64,000 nucleotides of DNA from Neorhizobium sp. JUb45 (GCF_004343585.1 NZ_SLYW01000001.1:806001-870000); one strand, 5' to 3'; counted from the stretch's first letter, positions 26,102-35,347 are shown. The notes: generated from the letters alone by a model not told the origin. Translations and numbers: made by a program.

Positions 26102-27418
26102 ATGAGCGGTCATTCGTCATACCAGCCATCCACCGGCATCGAAAAATGGATCGACTCGCGGCTTCCCTTGCCGCGTCTGGTCTATGATAGTTTTGTTGCC
26201 TATCCGGTTCCGCGCAACCTCAACTATGCCTACACGTTCGGGGCCATGCTTTCGGTCATGCTGATCGTGCAGATCCTGACCGGCGTCGTGCTGGCCATGC
26301 ATTACACGGCCTCGACGATCGGCGCCTTCGATAGCGTCGAAAAGATCATGCGCGACGTCAACCACGGCTGGCTCTTGCGCTACATGCATGCCAACGGCGC
26401 ATCCTTCTTCTTCATCGCCGTTTATCTGCACATCGCCCGCGGTCTCTATTACGGTTCCTACAAGGCGCCGCGCGAAATCCTCTGGATCCTCGGTGTGGTC
26501 ATCTACCTGCTGATGATGGCGACCGGTTTCATGGGCTATGTTCTGCCCTGGGGCCAGATGTCCTTCTGGGGCGCGACCGTCATCACCGGCTTCTTCACCG
26601 CCTTCCCTCTGGTGGGTGAGTGGATCCAGCAGTTTCTGCTCGGTGGCTTTGCCGTCGACCAGCCGACGCTGAACCGCTTCTTCTCGCTGCATTACCTCTT
26701 ACCGTTCATGATTGCCGGCGTCGTCGTGCTGCACGTCTGGGCGCTGCATGTGACCGGCCAGACCAACCCGACCGGTGTCGAGGTGAAAACCAAGACCGAT
26801 ACGGTGCCGTTCACGCCTTACGCGACGCTCAAGGATGCGTTCGGCGTGTCAGTATTCCTGATCGTGTATGCCTGGTTCGTGTTCTACATGCCGAACTATC
26901 TCGGCCACCCGGACAACTACATTCCGGCCAACGCGCTGAAGACACCGGCCCATATCGTGCCCGAATGGTATTACCTGCCGTTCTACGCGATGCTGCGTGC
27001 CATCACCTTCAATGTCGGCCCGATCGATTCCAAGCTCGGCGGCGTTCTGGTGATGTTCGGTTCGATAATCATCCTGTTTTTCCTGCCCTGGCTCGATACG
27101 TCGAAAGTTCGCTCGGCGGTCTACCGCCCCTGGTACAAACTGTTCTTCTGGCTGTTCGTCGTCAACGCCATCATTCTCGGCTGGCTCGGCGCCATGCCGG
27201 CGGAAGGCAGCGGCCTCTGGGGCCTGCTGTTCAGGGGTGACCTGTCCGGAAACTATGTCGGTTATTCGCAATTCGGAACGCTTTATTACTTCGGCTTCTT
27301 CCTCGTCATCATGCCGGTTCTCGGTCTGGTCGAGACGCCGCGGCGCATTCCGAACTCGATCACCGAAGCCGTTCTGGAAAAGAAGAACGGTGCGTCCAAG
27401 ACCGGAACGGTCGCCTGA
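26102..27418 (+). CDS. petB: Cytochrome b of the bc1 complex
   Basis: 438 residues, with a GGGGGGA ribosome site 7-8 nt before the ATG. It has the eight membrane helices expected. Landmarks: MHYTAST and [22 protein letters not shown] (first haem His), [14 protein letters not shown] (the conserved Qo-site loop), HYLLPF and HVWALH (second pair of haem ligands), and the [15 protein letters not shown] stretch that holds the PEWY motif of the quinol-oxidation site. It binds two b-type haems and forms the core of the complex. Cytochrome b and c1 are separate genes here, unlike the fused fbcH gene of Bradyrhizobium. Length is normal for alphaproteobacteria. Confidence 0.97.
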   Translation: MSGHSSYQPSTGIEKWIDSRLPLPRLVYDSFVAYPVPRNLNYAYTFGAMLSVMLIVQILTGVVLAMHYTASTIGAFDSVEKIMRDVNHGWLLRYMHANGASFFFIAVYLHIARGLYYGSYKAPREILWILGVVIYLLMMATGFMGYVLPWGQMSFWGATVITGFFTAFPLVGEWIQQFLLGGFAVDQPTLNRFFSLHYLLPFMIAGVVVLHVWALHVTGQTNPTGVEVKTKTDTVPFTPYATLKDAFGVSVFLIVYAWFVFYMPNYLGHPDNYIPANALKTPAHIVPEWYYLPFYAMLRAITFNVGPIDSKLGGVLVMFGSIIILFFLPWLDTSKVRSAVYRPWYKLFFWLFVVNAIILGWLGAMPAEGSGLWGLLFRGDLSGNYVGYSQFGTLYYFGFFLVIMPVLGLVETPRRIPNSITEAVLEKKNGASKTGTVA

Positions 27419-27438
27419 GCCAGCGAGAGGAAAACATC

Positions 27439-28329
27439 ATGAAAAAGCTTGGTATAAGCTTCCTGTCGCTCGGTCTTCTGGTGGGGATCTCCATCCTCCC
27501 GGCCTCGGCACAGGAAAACCACGAGAAAGCTGCTGGCGGCGCTGCCGCCGAGGAGCATGCCGGCGCCACGCCGCATTATCCGATCAAACATCCACATGCG
27601 GTCGACTGGAGTTTTGCCGGCCCGTTCGGTCATTACGACAAGGGGCAGTTGCAGCGCGGCCTTAAGATCTACAACGAAGTCTGTTCCGCCTGCCATTCAA
27701 TGAAGCTCGTGTCCTTCCGCACGCTGGAAGAACTCGGTTATTCGGAAGCCCAGGTGAAGGCTTTTGCGGCCACGCACGAAGTGCAGGACGGCCCGAACGA
27801 AGATGGCGAGATGTTTACCCGCAAGGCCGTGCCTTCGGACTACTTTCCGTCGCCGTTCCCGAACGAACAGGCGGCCGCTGCCGCCAACAATGGCGCGGCA
27901 CCGCCGGACTTTTCGCTGATCGCCAAGGCCCGCGGCATCACCCGCGGTTTCCCGCAGTTCATCATCGACATGTTCACCCAGTATCAGGAGGGTGGCCCGG
28001 ATTATATCCATGCGCTGCTGACCGGATATCAGGAGCCGCCGGAAGGCACCGAGATCGCCGAGGGCACGCATTACAACCCGTATTTCGCCAATGCCGCAGC
28101 CCTTGCCATGGCGCCGCCGCTCTCGGCCGATCAGGTCACCTATGAGGACGGTACGCCGCAGACGCTCGATCAGTATTCGCAGGACGTCTCCGCATTCCTG
28201 ATGTGGGCAGCAGAACCGCATCTGGAAGAACGCAAGCGCACCGGCTTCATGGTCATGGTGTTCCTGGCGATCTTCACGATCCTGATCTACCTGACCAAAA
28301 AGTCGGTCTATGCCAGCAAGGAGCACTGA
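27439..28329 (+). CDS. petC: Cytochrome c1 of the bc1 complex
   Basis: 296 residues. A cleavable signal peptide ends at about residue 24 (PASA-QEN). The haem c motif CSACH is at 82-86 and the Met ligand is probably in ALAMAPPLS; a C-terminal helix (about 270-287) anchors it in the membrane. It takes electrons from the Rieske protein and hands them to periplasmic cytochrome c. GAGAGGAAAAC precedes the ATG. It is the last gene of the operon and is followed by a strong terminator. A low-complexity Ala/Glu/His linker after the signal peptide (30-46) is longer than in many relatives. Confidence 0.97.
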   Translation: MKKLGISFLSLGLLVGISILPASAQENHEKAAGGAAAEEHAGATPHYPIKHPHAVDWSFAGPFGHYDKGQLQRGLKIYNEVCSACHSMKLVSFRTLEELGYSEAQVKAFAATHEVQDGPNEDGEMFTRKAVPSDYFPSPFPNEQAAAAANNGAAPPDFSLIAKARGITRGFPQFIIDMFTQYQEGGPDYIHALLTGYQEPPEGTEIAEGTHYNPYFANAAALAMAPPLSADQVTYEDGTPQTLDQYSQDVSAFLMWAAEPHLEERKRTGFMVMVFLAIFTILIYLTKKSVYASKEH

Positions 28330-28350
28330 CACGAGCTCCGAGTGTTTGTG

Positions 28351-28374
28351 AAAGGCGGCTGCGGCCGCCTTTTT
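28351..28374 (+). terminator. Terminator of petABC
   Basis: A 9-bp stem (AAAGGCGGC and GCCGCCTTT, loop TGCG) followed by further T residues, 22 nt after the petC stop. Confidence 0.9.
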
Positions 28375-28498
28375 CATGTGCGCCGTCCTGTTGTTCTGGG
28401 GACGGTGGTTTGAACGCGGTATGCGCGGCAACGCGGAACTTTACAGGGCGGTCATTGCGGGCCAAGGTGCCGCCTCAAGAACAAGAGACTAGGGTCCC

Positions 28499-29044
28499 AT
28501 GACTGCCTCCACCAAAGACATCCTTTCCGCCGCCATCCGCTCGATCCCGGATTATCCGAAGCCGGGCATCATCTTTCGCGATATCACCACGCTGCTCGGT
28601 GATGCGACAGCTTTCCGGTTGGCGGTCGATGAACTGGTGAAACCCTATGAAGGGCTTGGCGTCGACAAGATCGCCGGCATGGAAGCGCGTGGTTTCATTC
28701 TGGGCGGCGCCATGGCCCACCAACTGTCCGCCGGCTTCGTGCCGATCCGCAAGAAGGGCAAGCTGCCTTACCGAACGGTGAGCATGGCCTATGCGCTGGA
28801 ATACGGCACCGACGAAATGGAAATCCACGTCGATGCGGTGAAGCCCGGCGAAAAGGTGATCCTCTGTGACGACCTCATTGCGACAGGCGGTACGGCCGTG
28901 GGTGCAGTGCAGTTGCTGCGCCAGATCGGCGCGGAAGTCGTCTCCGCCTGTTTCGTCATCGATCTGCCGGAGCTCGGAGGCCGCAAGAAGCTCGAGGCGC
29001 TGGGCGTCGAAGTGCGAGTACTGGCGGAATTTTCCGGGCATTGA
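28499..29044 (+). CDS. apt: Adenine phosphoribosyltransferase
   Basis: 181 residues. It salvages adenine by joining it to PRPP to give AMP. The family features are [13 protein letters not shown] near the start, the [14 protein letters not shown] substrate region, PYRTVS, and the PRPP-binding loop [18 protein letters not shown] (about 120-137). Length is typical. The start is the ATG at 28499; AGACTAGGG upstream is a weak ribosome site. A small GC hairpin (CGCGGG, CCCGCG at 29065-29082) follows the stop but lacks a clear T tract. Confidence 0.96.
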   Translation: MTASTKDILSAAIRSIPDYPKPGIIFRDITTLLGDATAFRLAVDELVKPYEGLGVDKIAGMEARGFILGGAMAHQLSAGFVPIRKKGKLPYRTVSMAYALEYGTDEMEIHVDAVKPGEKVILCDDLIATGGTAVGAVQLLRQIGAEVVSACFVIDLPELGGRKKLEALGVEVRVLAEFSGH

Positions 29045-29136
29045 CCCCTCGTTTTCCATGATTGCGCGGGTTTTTGCCCGCGTTATCCTCCATGCCTGAG
29101 CCGACGGGGCCGGGACACCATCATGGGGGATTTTGC

Positions 29137-29751
29137 ATGGACGTGGCGACGCTTCTGGCTTTTGCCGTTGCTTTTTTCGTATTCGCCGCAAGTCCCGGCC
29201 CGGATAACATGACCATCATCGCGCGGACGCTGTCGCATGGCGCAGCATTCGGCATCGCTTATGCGAGCGGCATGGTGGCGGGCATTCTTGTCTGTCTTTC
29301 TCTGGCCGTTCTCGGCCTCTCCGTGCTTGCTGCCGAAATGGGTGGCGTGATGACGGTGCTGCGTTATGCCGGCGCGGTGTACCTGATCTGGATGGGGTTT
29401 CGCATGTGGAGCGCCGATCCGGTTCTGCCGGACGTGTTGCCGGCTGCCGACCGGCGCGACCTGATGAAAACCTTCGTCACCGGCATCGCGCTCAATTTCG
29501 GAAATCCCAAGATGCCACTGTTCTACGTGGCGCTGCTGCCGCATGTGGTCGGGCCGCAATTGACGTTTGAGCAGGGCGGCATGCTGGCGTTGACCATCCT
29601 GCTTGTGGAAGTGGTCGTCATCGGTGCCCATGTGCTGGCTGCCAGCCGCGCGCGAAAAATGCTGCGCAGTCCGGTGGTGATGCGACGGGTCAACCGGGCG
29701 TCGGGCACAATGATGATCGGGGCGGGTGTTGCCGTGGCAGCGTCGCGCTGA
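29137..29751 (+). CDS. LysE family amino-acid exporter
   Basis: 204 residues from the ATG at 29137, which has GGGGGA 6 nt upstream. It has about six hydrophobic helices and the family signature at the N-terminus: FFVFAASPGPDNMTIIARTLSHGAAFG, followed by AYASGMVAGILV. The middle has YLIWMGFRMW and LNFGNPKMPLFYVALLP. LysE/RhtB proteins export amino acids or their analogues such as homoserine, lysine or cysteine derivatives; the substrate cannot be predicted. It lies in the same direction as apt, 92 nt after it, but probably has its own promoter. Confidence 0.92.
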   Translation: MDVATLLAFAVAFFVFAASPGPDNMTIIARTLSHGAAFGIAYASGMVAGILVCLSLAVLGLSVLAAEMGGVMTVLRYAGAVYLIWMGFRMWSADPVLPDVLPAADRRDLMKTFVTGIALNFGNPKMPLFYVALLPHVVGPQLTFEQGGMLALTILLVEVVVIGAHVLAASRARKMLRSPVVMRRVNRASGTMMIGAGVAVAASR

Positions 29752-29762
29752 AACGCTTTTGC

Positions 29763-30230
29763 CTATTCGAATTCCAGCACGCTGCCTTCGTAACGCATCA
29801 CCAGCTGACCGTCCTGATTGACGCCCTCATTGAGCGTGCGGTTGATGAAGGTGCCCGGACGGGTGGCGAGCGGGCGGCTGTCCACCATCGTCACCGAATA
29901 GGTGATGCTGTCGCCGGCATAGACCGGGCGCAGCCATTGCAGCTTCTGGAAACCGGGTGAGGGTCCGAGTTTTGGCGGCTGCTGGCCCTCGGCGATCAGG
30001 CGCCCGCTTTCCTGCGCCCAATAGGCCAGAAATGTCTTCATCCAGCCGGCGCAGGTGTGCCAGCCGGAGGCGCAAAGCGCGCCGAAGACGTAGTGCCTGG
30101 CAACTTCCACATCGACATGGAAGGGCTGCGGATCGAACTGTTTTGCGAAGCGGATGATGTCGTCCGTCGTGAACAGCATCGTGCCGGTCACGACCTTTTC
30201 GCCCGGTGGAGAAAGCTCTATCAGCCTCAT
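29763..30230 (-). CDS. MaoC-like hydratase (hotdog fold), first of a pair by position
   Basis: 155 residues. The hydratase-2 motif is seen in QFDPQPFHVDVEVAR, with the Asp and His that activate water in (R)-specific enoyl-CoA hydratases, followed by GALCASGWHTCAGWMK. It has the single-hotdog MaoC length. It is the second gene of a two-gene unit, overlapping its homologue (30227-30709) by 4 nt. The two products share the FDPQP and SGWHT motifs and may form a heterodimer or act on different acyl-CoA substrates. The pathway is not evident from the neighbours (LysE exporter and ychF). Confidence 0.85.
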   Translation of the reverse strand: MRLIELSPPGEKVVTGTMLFTTDDIIRFAKQFDPQPFHVDVEVARHYVFGALCASGWHTCAGWMKTFLAYWAQESGRLIAEGQQPPKLGPSPGFQKLQWLRPVYAGDSITYSVTMVDSRPLATRPGTFINRTLNEGVNQDGQLVMRYEGSVLEFE

Positions 30231-30709
30231 TCGGAAACCTCGGGCGAGATTTCGGTATGGGCGCGCAGGCGCATCATGATCGGGTTTTCGCCACGCATGA
30301 CGGTTTCGCCGCGCTGGTTTTCCACCTCGTGCAGGAATTTGACAAGGCCGATGCCGGGCTTGGAGCGCAGCGGGCGTGCTTCGATGACGGTGGAGCGGCC
30401 GGACAGGGTATCACCGGCCAAGACCGGTTTGCGCCATTCCATGAAATCTATGCCGGGAGAGCCTTGCGAGGAAGAGCGCGACAACCAGCCGTCATACATC
30501 ATGCGCATGAACAGGCTTGCCGTGTGCCAGCCTGAGGCCGAAAGGCCGCCCAGAATGCTGGCACGGCCGGCCTCTTCGCTGAGGTGCATGGGCTGCGGAT
30601 CAAATTCGGACGCGAAGGCGATGATCGCCTCCGCGGTGATTTCGGCATGGGCCAGGGCAAAAATGCGTCCCGGTTCAAAATCCTCGAAATGGAACTCGAT
30701 CACGCCCAT
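30227..30709 (-). CDS. MaoC-like hydratase (hotdog fold), second of the pair
   Basis: 160 residues. EFDPQPMHLSEEAGR holds the Asp-x-x-x-x-His pair of the hydratase-2 family (the residue after His-Leu is Ser where the partner has Asp), and GGLSASGWHTASLFMRM follows. The gene is transcribed first and overlaps the other MaoC-like gene by 4 nt (ATGA). It starts 16 nt after the stop of ychF on the same strand, so all three may share a transcript. The likely role is hydration of an enoyl-CoA; the substrate is unknown. Confidence 0.85.
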   Translation of the reverse strand: MGVIEFHFEDFEPGRIFALAHAEITAEAIIAFASEFDPQPMHLSEEAGRASILGGLSASGWHTASLFMRMMYDGWLSRSSSQGSPGIDFMEWRKPVLAGDTLSGRSTVIEARPLRSKPGIGLVKFLHEVENQRGETVMRGENPIMMRLRAHTEISPEVSE

Positions 30710-30725
30710 GGCCGGTGCTTCTATC

Positions 30726-31829
30726 TTACGTGTTGAAGCGGAAGTGGATCACGTCGCCGTCGTTGACGACATATTCCTTGCCTTCGTCGCGGCCCTTGCC
30801 GGCTTCCTTGGCGCCAACTTCGCCCTTGTAGGCGATGTAATCGTCAAAACCGATGGTGAAGGCGCGGATGAAGCCGCGTTCGAAATCGGTGTGGATGACG
30901 CCGGCGGCAGCCGGTGCCTTGGTGCCACGGACGATCGTCCAGGCGCGGGTTTCCTTGGGGCCGACCGTGAAATAGGTGATCAGGTGGAGCAGGTTGTAAC
31001 CAGCGCGGATCAGGCGGTCGAGGCCAGCTTCTTCAAGGCCAAGCGCCGAGAGGAATTCCTTGGCTTCTTCTTCCGGCAGCTGCGCCACTTCGGATTCGAT
31101 CGCCGCCGAGATGATGACGCATTCCGCACCCTGTGCCTTGGCCATTTCGGCCACGGCCTTGGTGTGCTCGTTGCCGTCGACCGCATCGCCTTCGGCGACG
31201 TTGCAGACGTAGAGAACCGGATGCGAGGTCAAGAGGTTGAGGCCCTTGAGGATCTCGATATCATCAGCCGCCAGCGTCTTCAGGAGGATGCGGGCCGGTT
31301 TGCCTTCGTTGAGAAGCTTGATGACCGCTTCCATAACCGGCAGCTGGGCGACCGATTCCTTGTCATTGGTCTTGGCGCGCTTGCGGGTCTGTTCGACGCG
31401 GCGCTCCAGGCTTTCGAGGTCGGCGAGCATCAGCTCGGTCTCGATCGTGTCGGCATCGCCGACCGGATTGATCTTGCCTTCGACATGGGTGATGTCGTCG
31501 TCTTCGAAACAGCGCAGAACATGCACGACAGCATCGACTTCGCGGATGTTGGCCAGAAACTTGTTGCCGAGGCCTTCACCCTTGGATGCGCCGCGCACGA
31601 GGCCGGCGATATCGACGAAGGAGATGCGCGTCGGGATGATTTCCTTGGAGCCGGCAATCGCTGCCAACTGCTGCATGCGTGCATCGGGCACGGCGACTTC
31701 GCCGGTGTTAGGCTCGATCGTGCAGAAGGGATAGTTGGCGGCCTGCGCGGCAGCCGTCTTGGTGAGTGCGTTGAAGAGGGTGGACTTGCCGACATTCGGC
31801 AGGCCCACGATACCGCATTTAAAGCCCAT
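30726..31829 (-). CDS. ychF: Redox-regulated ATPase YchF (Obg-like)
   Basis: 367 residues from the ATG at 31827-31829. The P-loop is GIVGLPNVGKSTLF (about 6-19), switch sequence FVDIAGLVRGASKGEGLGN, and the altered specificity motif NVAE (in place of NKxD) that goes with ATP preference, then the C-terminal TGS domain with FTVGPKETRAW and GDVIHFRFNT. YchF/Ola1 proteins bind ribosomes and take part in stress and redox control. Length and motifs are normal. In many Rhizobiales it follows pth directly; here five genes on both strands lie between. Confidence 0.95.
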   Translation of the reverse strand: MGFKCGIVGLPNVGKSTLFNALTKTAAAQAANYPFCTIEPNTGEVAVPDARMQQLAAIAGSKEIIPTRISFVDIAGLVRGASKGEGLGNKFLANIREVDAVVHVLRCFEDDDITHVEGKINPVGDADTIETELMLADLESLERRVEQTRKRAKTNDKESVAQLPVMEAVIKLLNEGKPARILLKTLAADDIEILKGLNLLTSHPVLYVCNVAEGDAVDGNEHTKAVAEMAKAQGAECVIISAAIESEVAQLPEEEAKEFLSALGLEEAGLDRLIRAGYNLLHLITYFTVGPKETRAWTIVRGTKAPAAAGVIHTDFERGFIRAFTIGFDDYIAYKGEVGAKEAGKGRDEGKEYVVNDGDVIHFRFNT

Positions 31830-31968
31830 GGTCGGGAACCCGTATCTTTGAACAAACGTGGGGCAGGCTATGGGGGAAAGCGCCGTGAGGGTCAAGGGGG
31901 CGGGCGGACCTCGTCCCTTGCGGGCCGGCCCGATATCACTTACTTTTAATGCTCACGGAGTGTTGGTC

Positions 31969-32265
31969 ATGACCATATTGACTGTCACCAGCGAGGGCGA
32001 AGTGATCCTCGACAGAAAGCTTCTGGAGACGCTGGACATTGCGCCGGGCGACCGGCTGGTTGCTCTTCCGCAGGCCGATGGCGGACTGTCTCTTTCACGC
32101 ATGCGAGATAAGGCCGCGCCGACCGGAGAAAAGGCCGAAGGTGGACTGGAGGCGTTTTTCGGAGGCCTGAAAAACAGACGGCAGCCGGCTCCTTCGCTTG
32201 ATGAAATCAATGAAGCAATTGAGAGCGGTTGGGCCGGTAAAGTACGGTTCGACGATGATCGCTGA
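31969..32265 (+). CDS. AbrB/MazE-type antitoxin
   Basis: 98 residues from the ATG at 31969, with GGAG about 8 nt upstream. The first 45 residues (TILTVTSEGEVILDRKLLETLDIAPGDRL) have the swapped-hairpin AbrB DNA-binding pattern. The C-terminal half, LEAFFGGLKN and PSLDEINEAIESGWAGK, is the kind of flexible toxin-binding tail seen in such antitoxins. It should repress its own operon and neutralise the PIN-domain toxin coded by the next gene, which begins 11 nt before its stop. No clear operator palindrome was recognised upstream. Confidence 0.85.
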   Translation: MTILTVTSEGEVILDRKLLETLDIAPGDRLVALPQADGGLSLSRMRDKAAPTGEKAEGGLEAFFGGLKNRRQPAPSLDEINEAIESGWAGKVRFDDDR

Positions 32266-32653
32266 TACCAATGTGCTGGTCCGTGTTTGGGCCGGAGACG
32301 ACGCGATCCAGGCCGCGCAAGCACAGGATGCCATGGCGAAAGCGCAGCACATTTACGTGCCCGTCCCAGCTTTCTGCGAGTTTGTCTGGGTACTCCGGCA
32401 GATCTATCGCCTTTCAGGTGTTGAGATTGCCGGTGCAATAAGGACGCTGATTTCCAATGATCGTGTTATTGTGCAGCTGGATGCCGTGACGGCAGGTTTG
32501 TCATTTCTCGATGCGGGCGGCGATTTTGCCGATGGCATTGTCGAATTTGAAGGACGACGGCTTGGTGGCAGGGTTTTCGCGACTTTCGATCGCCGGGCCG
32601 CAATGATCATTCGCGGGCAGGGGCGGGAATGCCTGCTGCTGGGTAGCAAATAA
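32255..32653 (+). CDS. vapC: PIN-domain ribonuclease toxin (VapC family)
   Basis: 132 residues from the ATG at 32255, overlapping the antitoxin by 11 nt. The acidic metal-binding residues of a PIN domain are in MIADTNVLVR (Asp4), VPAFCEFVWVL (Glu), DAGGDFADGIVE (Asp) and FATFDRRA (Asp). VapC toxins are Mg-dependent endoribonucleases, often cutting tRNA or rRNA at a single site. The set of four acidic residues appears complete. An in-frame start further upstream would lie inside the antitoxin gene and is unlikely. Confidence 0.9.
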   Translation: MIADTNVLVRVWAGDDAIQAAQAQDAMAKAQHIYVPVPAFCEFVWVLRQIYRLSGVEIAGAIRTLISNDRVIVQLDAVTAGLSFLDAGGDFADGIVEFEGRRLGGRVFATFDRRAAMIIRGQGRECLLLGSK

Positions 32654-32737
32654 CAACGTCATATTGCTGAAATATTGAACCGCGCTTATGCGCTGGAATT
32701 CATGCCTATCAGGCAACGTCATCATCAGGAGATGCCG

Positions 32738-33046
32738 ATGGCCGACGACACCACGCTCAAGCCGACATCGAAAACCAAACCCAAGACGGAGCGCCCGAAG
32801 CTCCACAAGGTGCTGTTGCTAAACGACGATTATACGCCACGCGATTTCGTCACCCTCGTGCTCAAGGCGGTTTTCCGGATGAGCGAGGAGGCGGGATATC
32901 GGGTGATGATGACTGCGCACAAGATGGGCAGTTGCGTCGTCATGGTGGCGGCGAAGGATATTGCCGAGACGAAGGCGACCGAAGCCGTCGATCTCGCCAA
33001 GGAAGCGGGTTTTCCGTTGATGTTCACCACCGAACCCGAGGAATGA
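32738..33046 (+). CDS. clpS: ATP-dependent Clp protease adaptor ClpS (ClpS2-like)
   Basis: 102 residues from the ATG at 32738, with AGGAG exactly 6 nt upstream. After a charged, disordered lead (KPTSKTKPKTERPK) comes the fold LHKVLLLNDDYTPRDFVTLVLKAVF, then AHKMGSCVVMVAAKDIAETKA. ClpS binds the ClpA N-domain and delivers N-end-rule substrates. The substrate pocket residues NDD-YTP are present. The helix reads FVTLVLKAVFRMSEE rather than FVVHVLERFFQM, which resembles the second, narrower-specificity ClpS2 paralogue of Agrobacterium; this assignment is by memory of the family. No clpA gene is near. Confidence 0.9.
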   Translation: MADDTTLKPTSKTKPKTERPKLHKVLLLNDDYTPRDFVTLVLKAVFRMSEEAGYRVMMTAHKMGSCVVMVAAKDIAETKATEAVDLAKEAGFPLMFTTEPEE

Positions 33047-33055
33047 TACGCAGCC

Positions 33056-33985
33056 TCAGCGTTTCATCGGCCGGTAGAGATAATCGTCCGGCAGGTCGAG
33101 GCGGCGGCAGGCCTGGACGGGTGGCGAGGAGCGCAGCAGCAAGCGGTCTGCGCTGCGGGCCGCCAGTCGCACGGTCGCGCGTTCCAGTCGGTTGAGCGAC
33201 CATTCCGGACCAAGCTCCAGCCGGTGTCTTATCCAGTGGGGCAGGGTTTCGACCGCAGCCTTGAGCAGCATGCCCTGCAGTGGCCGCGTCGGGGCCGGGA
33301 GTGCCGGAACATCACGCATGATCGCGAGAAATTCTCCAACGATCGGTGACGGCTCCAACCGGTCGCGTTTGGCGGCGAAAAGAGCGTTCAGTTCGGTCTG
33401 TGATTTGGGCGCGCCCAAGGCGCCATAAAGCCGGGCGGCAAGCCCTGCTTCGCGAAAAAGGGCGTCGCGTTCCTCGTCGGACAACGGCCGCACGAAGTGA
33501 TGATAGGCTTCCATGAAGCCGAAACCGGCCGTGGCCTGCACCCAGTCGAGCAGGTCCTGATCATTGGCGTTGTAAGATTCACCACTGCTTGTATGGCCCT
33601 CGACCCGACCGTGGCGGCGCACGACACCGGAGATCATGGCCTCGGCCTGGCTGCGGGCGCCATAGACCGTCACCATGGCGGCAAGGCCGGTGCGTTGCAG
33701 GCGCGTCAATGCGTCGTCGCGAAAGCTGCTATGTTGCCAGACGCCGTCCCGCACTTTCGGTTCGGCGAATTCCAGAAGAACGGCGGCGATGCCACCGATG
33801 AACATCGAGATCTGGTTCTTGAAGACGATCCACGAAACGGAATCGGCCGGTACCAGTGCCGGCTCGCCCCTGGGTGCGGAAAAATCGATTTTCAGGCCGC
33901 TATTGCCGATCAGGTCGGTGGCGGCGCGATCCAGCCTGTCATGCAGCATACCGGGCAGTGGCAGGGCTGTGGAATGATGAAACAT
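33056..33985 (-). CDS. Oxygenase MpaB / DUF2236 family protein
   Basis: 309 residues, AAGGAG 7 nt before the ATG at 33983-33985. The family pattern is visible: SVSWIVFKNQISMFIGGIAAVLLEFAEP near residue 48-75, the FRDDALTRLQRTG region, and the conserved HGRVEGHT and DLLDWVQATAGFGFMEAYHHF, where His and Asp residues fit the haem- or metal-binding site seen in relatives such as latex-clearing protein and fungal MpaB. The family contains oxygenases that cleave C=C bonds, but most bacterial members have no known substrate. It is convergent with clpS (9-nt gap) and appears to be a single-gene unit. Confidence 0.85.
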   Translation of the reverse strand: MFHHSTALPLPGMLHDRLDRAATDLIGNSGLKIDFSAPRGEPALVPADSVSWIVFKNQISMFIGGIAAVLLEFAEPKVRDGVWQHSSFRDDALTRLQRTGLAAMVTVYGARSQAEAMISGVVRRHGRVEGHTSSGESYNANDQDLLDWVQATAGFGFMEAYHHFVRPLSDEERDALFREAGLAARLYGALGAPKSQTELNALFAAKRDRLEPSPIVGEFLAIMRDVPALPAPTRPLQGMLLKAAVETLPHWIRHRLELGPEWSLNRLERATVRLAARSADRLLLRSSPPVQACRRLDLPDDYLYRPMKR

Positions 33986-34060
33986 CGCAAACTCCTTCGT
34001 GACCAGAAGTCACTCAAGAGGGCGTTTGTTCCAGAATTGTGATTGATCATCTGTTTTTGT

Positions 34061-34510
34061 TCAGCTGCGGCGGATCTGAAAGCCCGTCTTGCTACGTTCA
34101 AAACCGCAATCCTCATAGAAGCGCAGCGTCGATGGATTTGTTGAACCCGTTAATAACATGACCTTGTAGCAATCGGCCTGCCATGCCATCTCGATCGCGT
34201 GTCGGATCAGCTGCGATCCATGCCCTTGCTGACGGTGCGCGGCATGGGTGACAACGTTTTCGATAAGGGCATATGGGCAGGCGTTGCGGGTCAGGTTTGG
34301 CACAACGACAAGCGTGATGGTTGCCACGGCCTTGTCGCCTTGAAATCCGATAAGCACAGTCATGCCCGGTTGAGCAAGGATCGTTGAAAATCGCTCCTCA
34401 GCAATTTTAGAACTGACGACCGGATCATCGTGACCAAGATGCCGATAGAGAGCGAGCAAGGCGGTCAAATCATCGCTGCCAGCAGCGCGGATTACCAGCT
34501 CCTCCGCCAT
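34061..34510 (-). CDS. GNAT family N-acetyltransferase
   Basis: 149 residues, starting 5 nt after the pth stop on the same strand. The acetyl-CoA motif A is IENVVTHAAHRQQGHGSQLI (Q-x-x-G-x-G/S), followed by AIEMAWQADCYKVMLLTGS and the C-terminal FYEDCGFERSKTGF, which are standard GNAT features. The substrate is unknown. It probably shares the pth transcript. A longer in-frame reading upstream overlaps pth and is not needed. Confidence 0.88.
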   Translation of the reverse strand: MAEELVIRAAGSDDLTALLALYRHLGHDDPVVSSKIAEERFSTILAQPGMTVLIGFQGDKAVATITLVVVPNLTRNACPYALIENVVTHAAHRQQGHGSQLIRHAIEMAWQADCYKVMLLTGSTNPSTLRFYEDCGFERSKTGFQIRRS

Positions 34511-34515
34511 CGATG

Positions 34516-35253
34516 TCACTCGCCCTTGCTGCCGAACATCTTTTTCAACATCTCTGCCATCGGTCCTGATGTCGGCAGGTTGGGTTTTCCGCCGCCGCGT
34601 GCCTGATGAATGTGGGATTTGCCGGCCGGTTTTGGGGAGGCCAGCTTTTCCGACTTGGGCTTTTCGGCCTTTTCCGCCTCGGGCTTGGCGCCGACGGCCA
34701 GCGCCAGCTTGTTCATCAGTTGCGAATCCTCGCGCTTCACCAGCATGCCGGCATCGTCGGCCAGTGTGTCGAGCAGCGGTTCCAGCCAGACCTTGTCGGA
34801 CTTGGCGAAATCGCCGAGCACGTGGTTGTGCACCTGTTCCTTGTTGCCGGGATGGCCGATGCCGAGCCGCAGGCGGCGATATTCGTTGCCGCAATGGGCG
34901 TCGAGTGACTTGACCCCGTTATGACCACCATGGCCGCCGCCGGTCTTGATGCGGGCGCGGCCGGGCGCGAGGTCGAGTTCATCGTAGATGGCGACGATGT
35001 CACCGGGGCCGAGCTTGTAGAACCGCATGGCCTCGCCGACGGCTTCACCCGACAGGTTCATGAAGGTCTGCGGTTTCATCAGCAGCACCTTTTCGCCGCC
35101 AAGTTCGCCTTCGGAAATCAGCGCCTTGAACTTTTTCGACCACGGCGCAAAGCCGGGCAGTCGCTGAATGGCGTCCAGCGCCATGAAACCGATATTGTGG
35201 CGGTTACCCGCATATTGCGTGCCGGGATTGCCCAGCCCTGCGATGATCTGCAT
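34516..35253 (-). CDS. pth: Peptidyl-tRNA hydrolase
   Basis: 245 residues from the ATG at 35251-35253. The catalytic set is intact: [18 protein letters not shown] (Asn and His), [41 protein letters not shown] (Asp and His). The enzyme releases peptides from prematurely dropped peptidyl-tRNA. After the normal ~185-residue core there is a ~55-residue basic and Ala/Pro/Lys-rich tail ([20 protein letters not shown]) ending in [14 protein letters not shown], a feature of rhizobial Pth proteins of unknown purpose. In related genomes pth usually sits next to rplY; here two other genes are between. Confidence 0.95.
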   Translation of the reverse strand: MQIIAGLGNPGTQYAGNRHNIGFMALDAIQRLPGFAPWSKKFKALISEGELGGEKVLLMKPQTFMNLSGEAVGEAMRFYKLGPGDIVAIYDELDLAPGRARIKTGGGHGGHNGVKSLDAHCGNEYRRLRLGIGHPGNKEQVHNHVLGDFAKSDKVWLEPLLDTLADDAGMLVKREDSQLMNKLALAVGAKPEAEKAEKPKSEKLASPKPAGKSHIHQARGGGKPNLPTSGPMAEMLKKMFGSKGE

Positions 35254-35347
35254 GTCTGCACCGTTCGTGGTGATCTGTCCGGCCTTCACCACCGCGAAAC
35301 GGCACGGATGTCAACCGCCTTGCGTTCGCTGGAGTGTTTTCATCACT

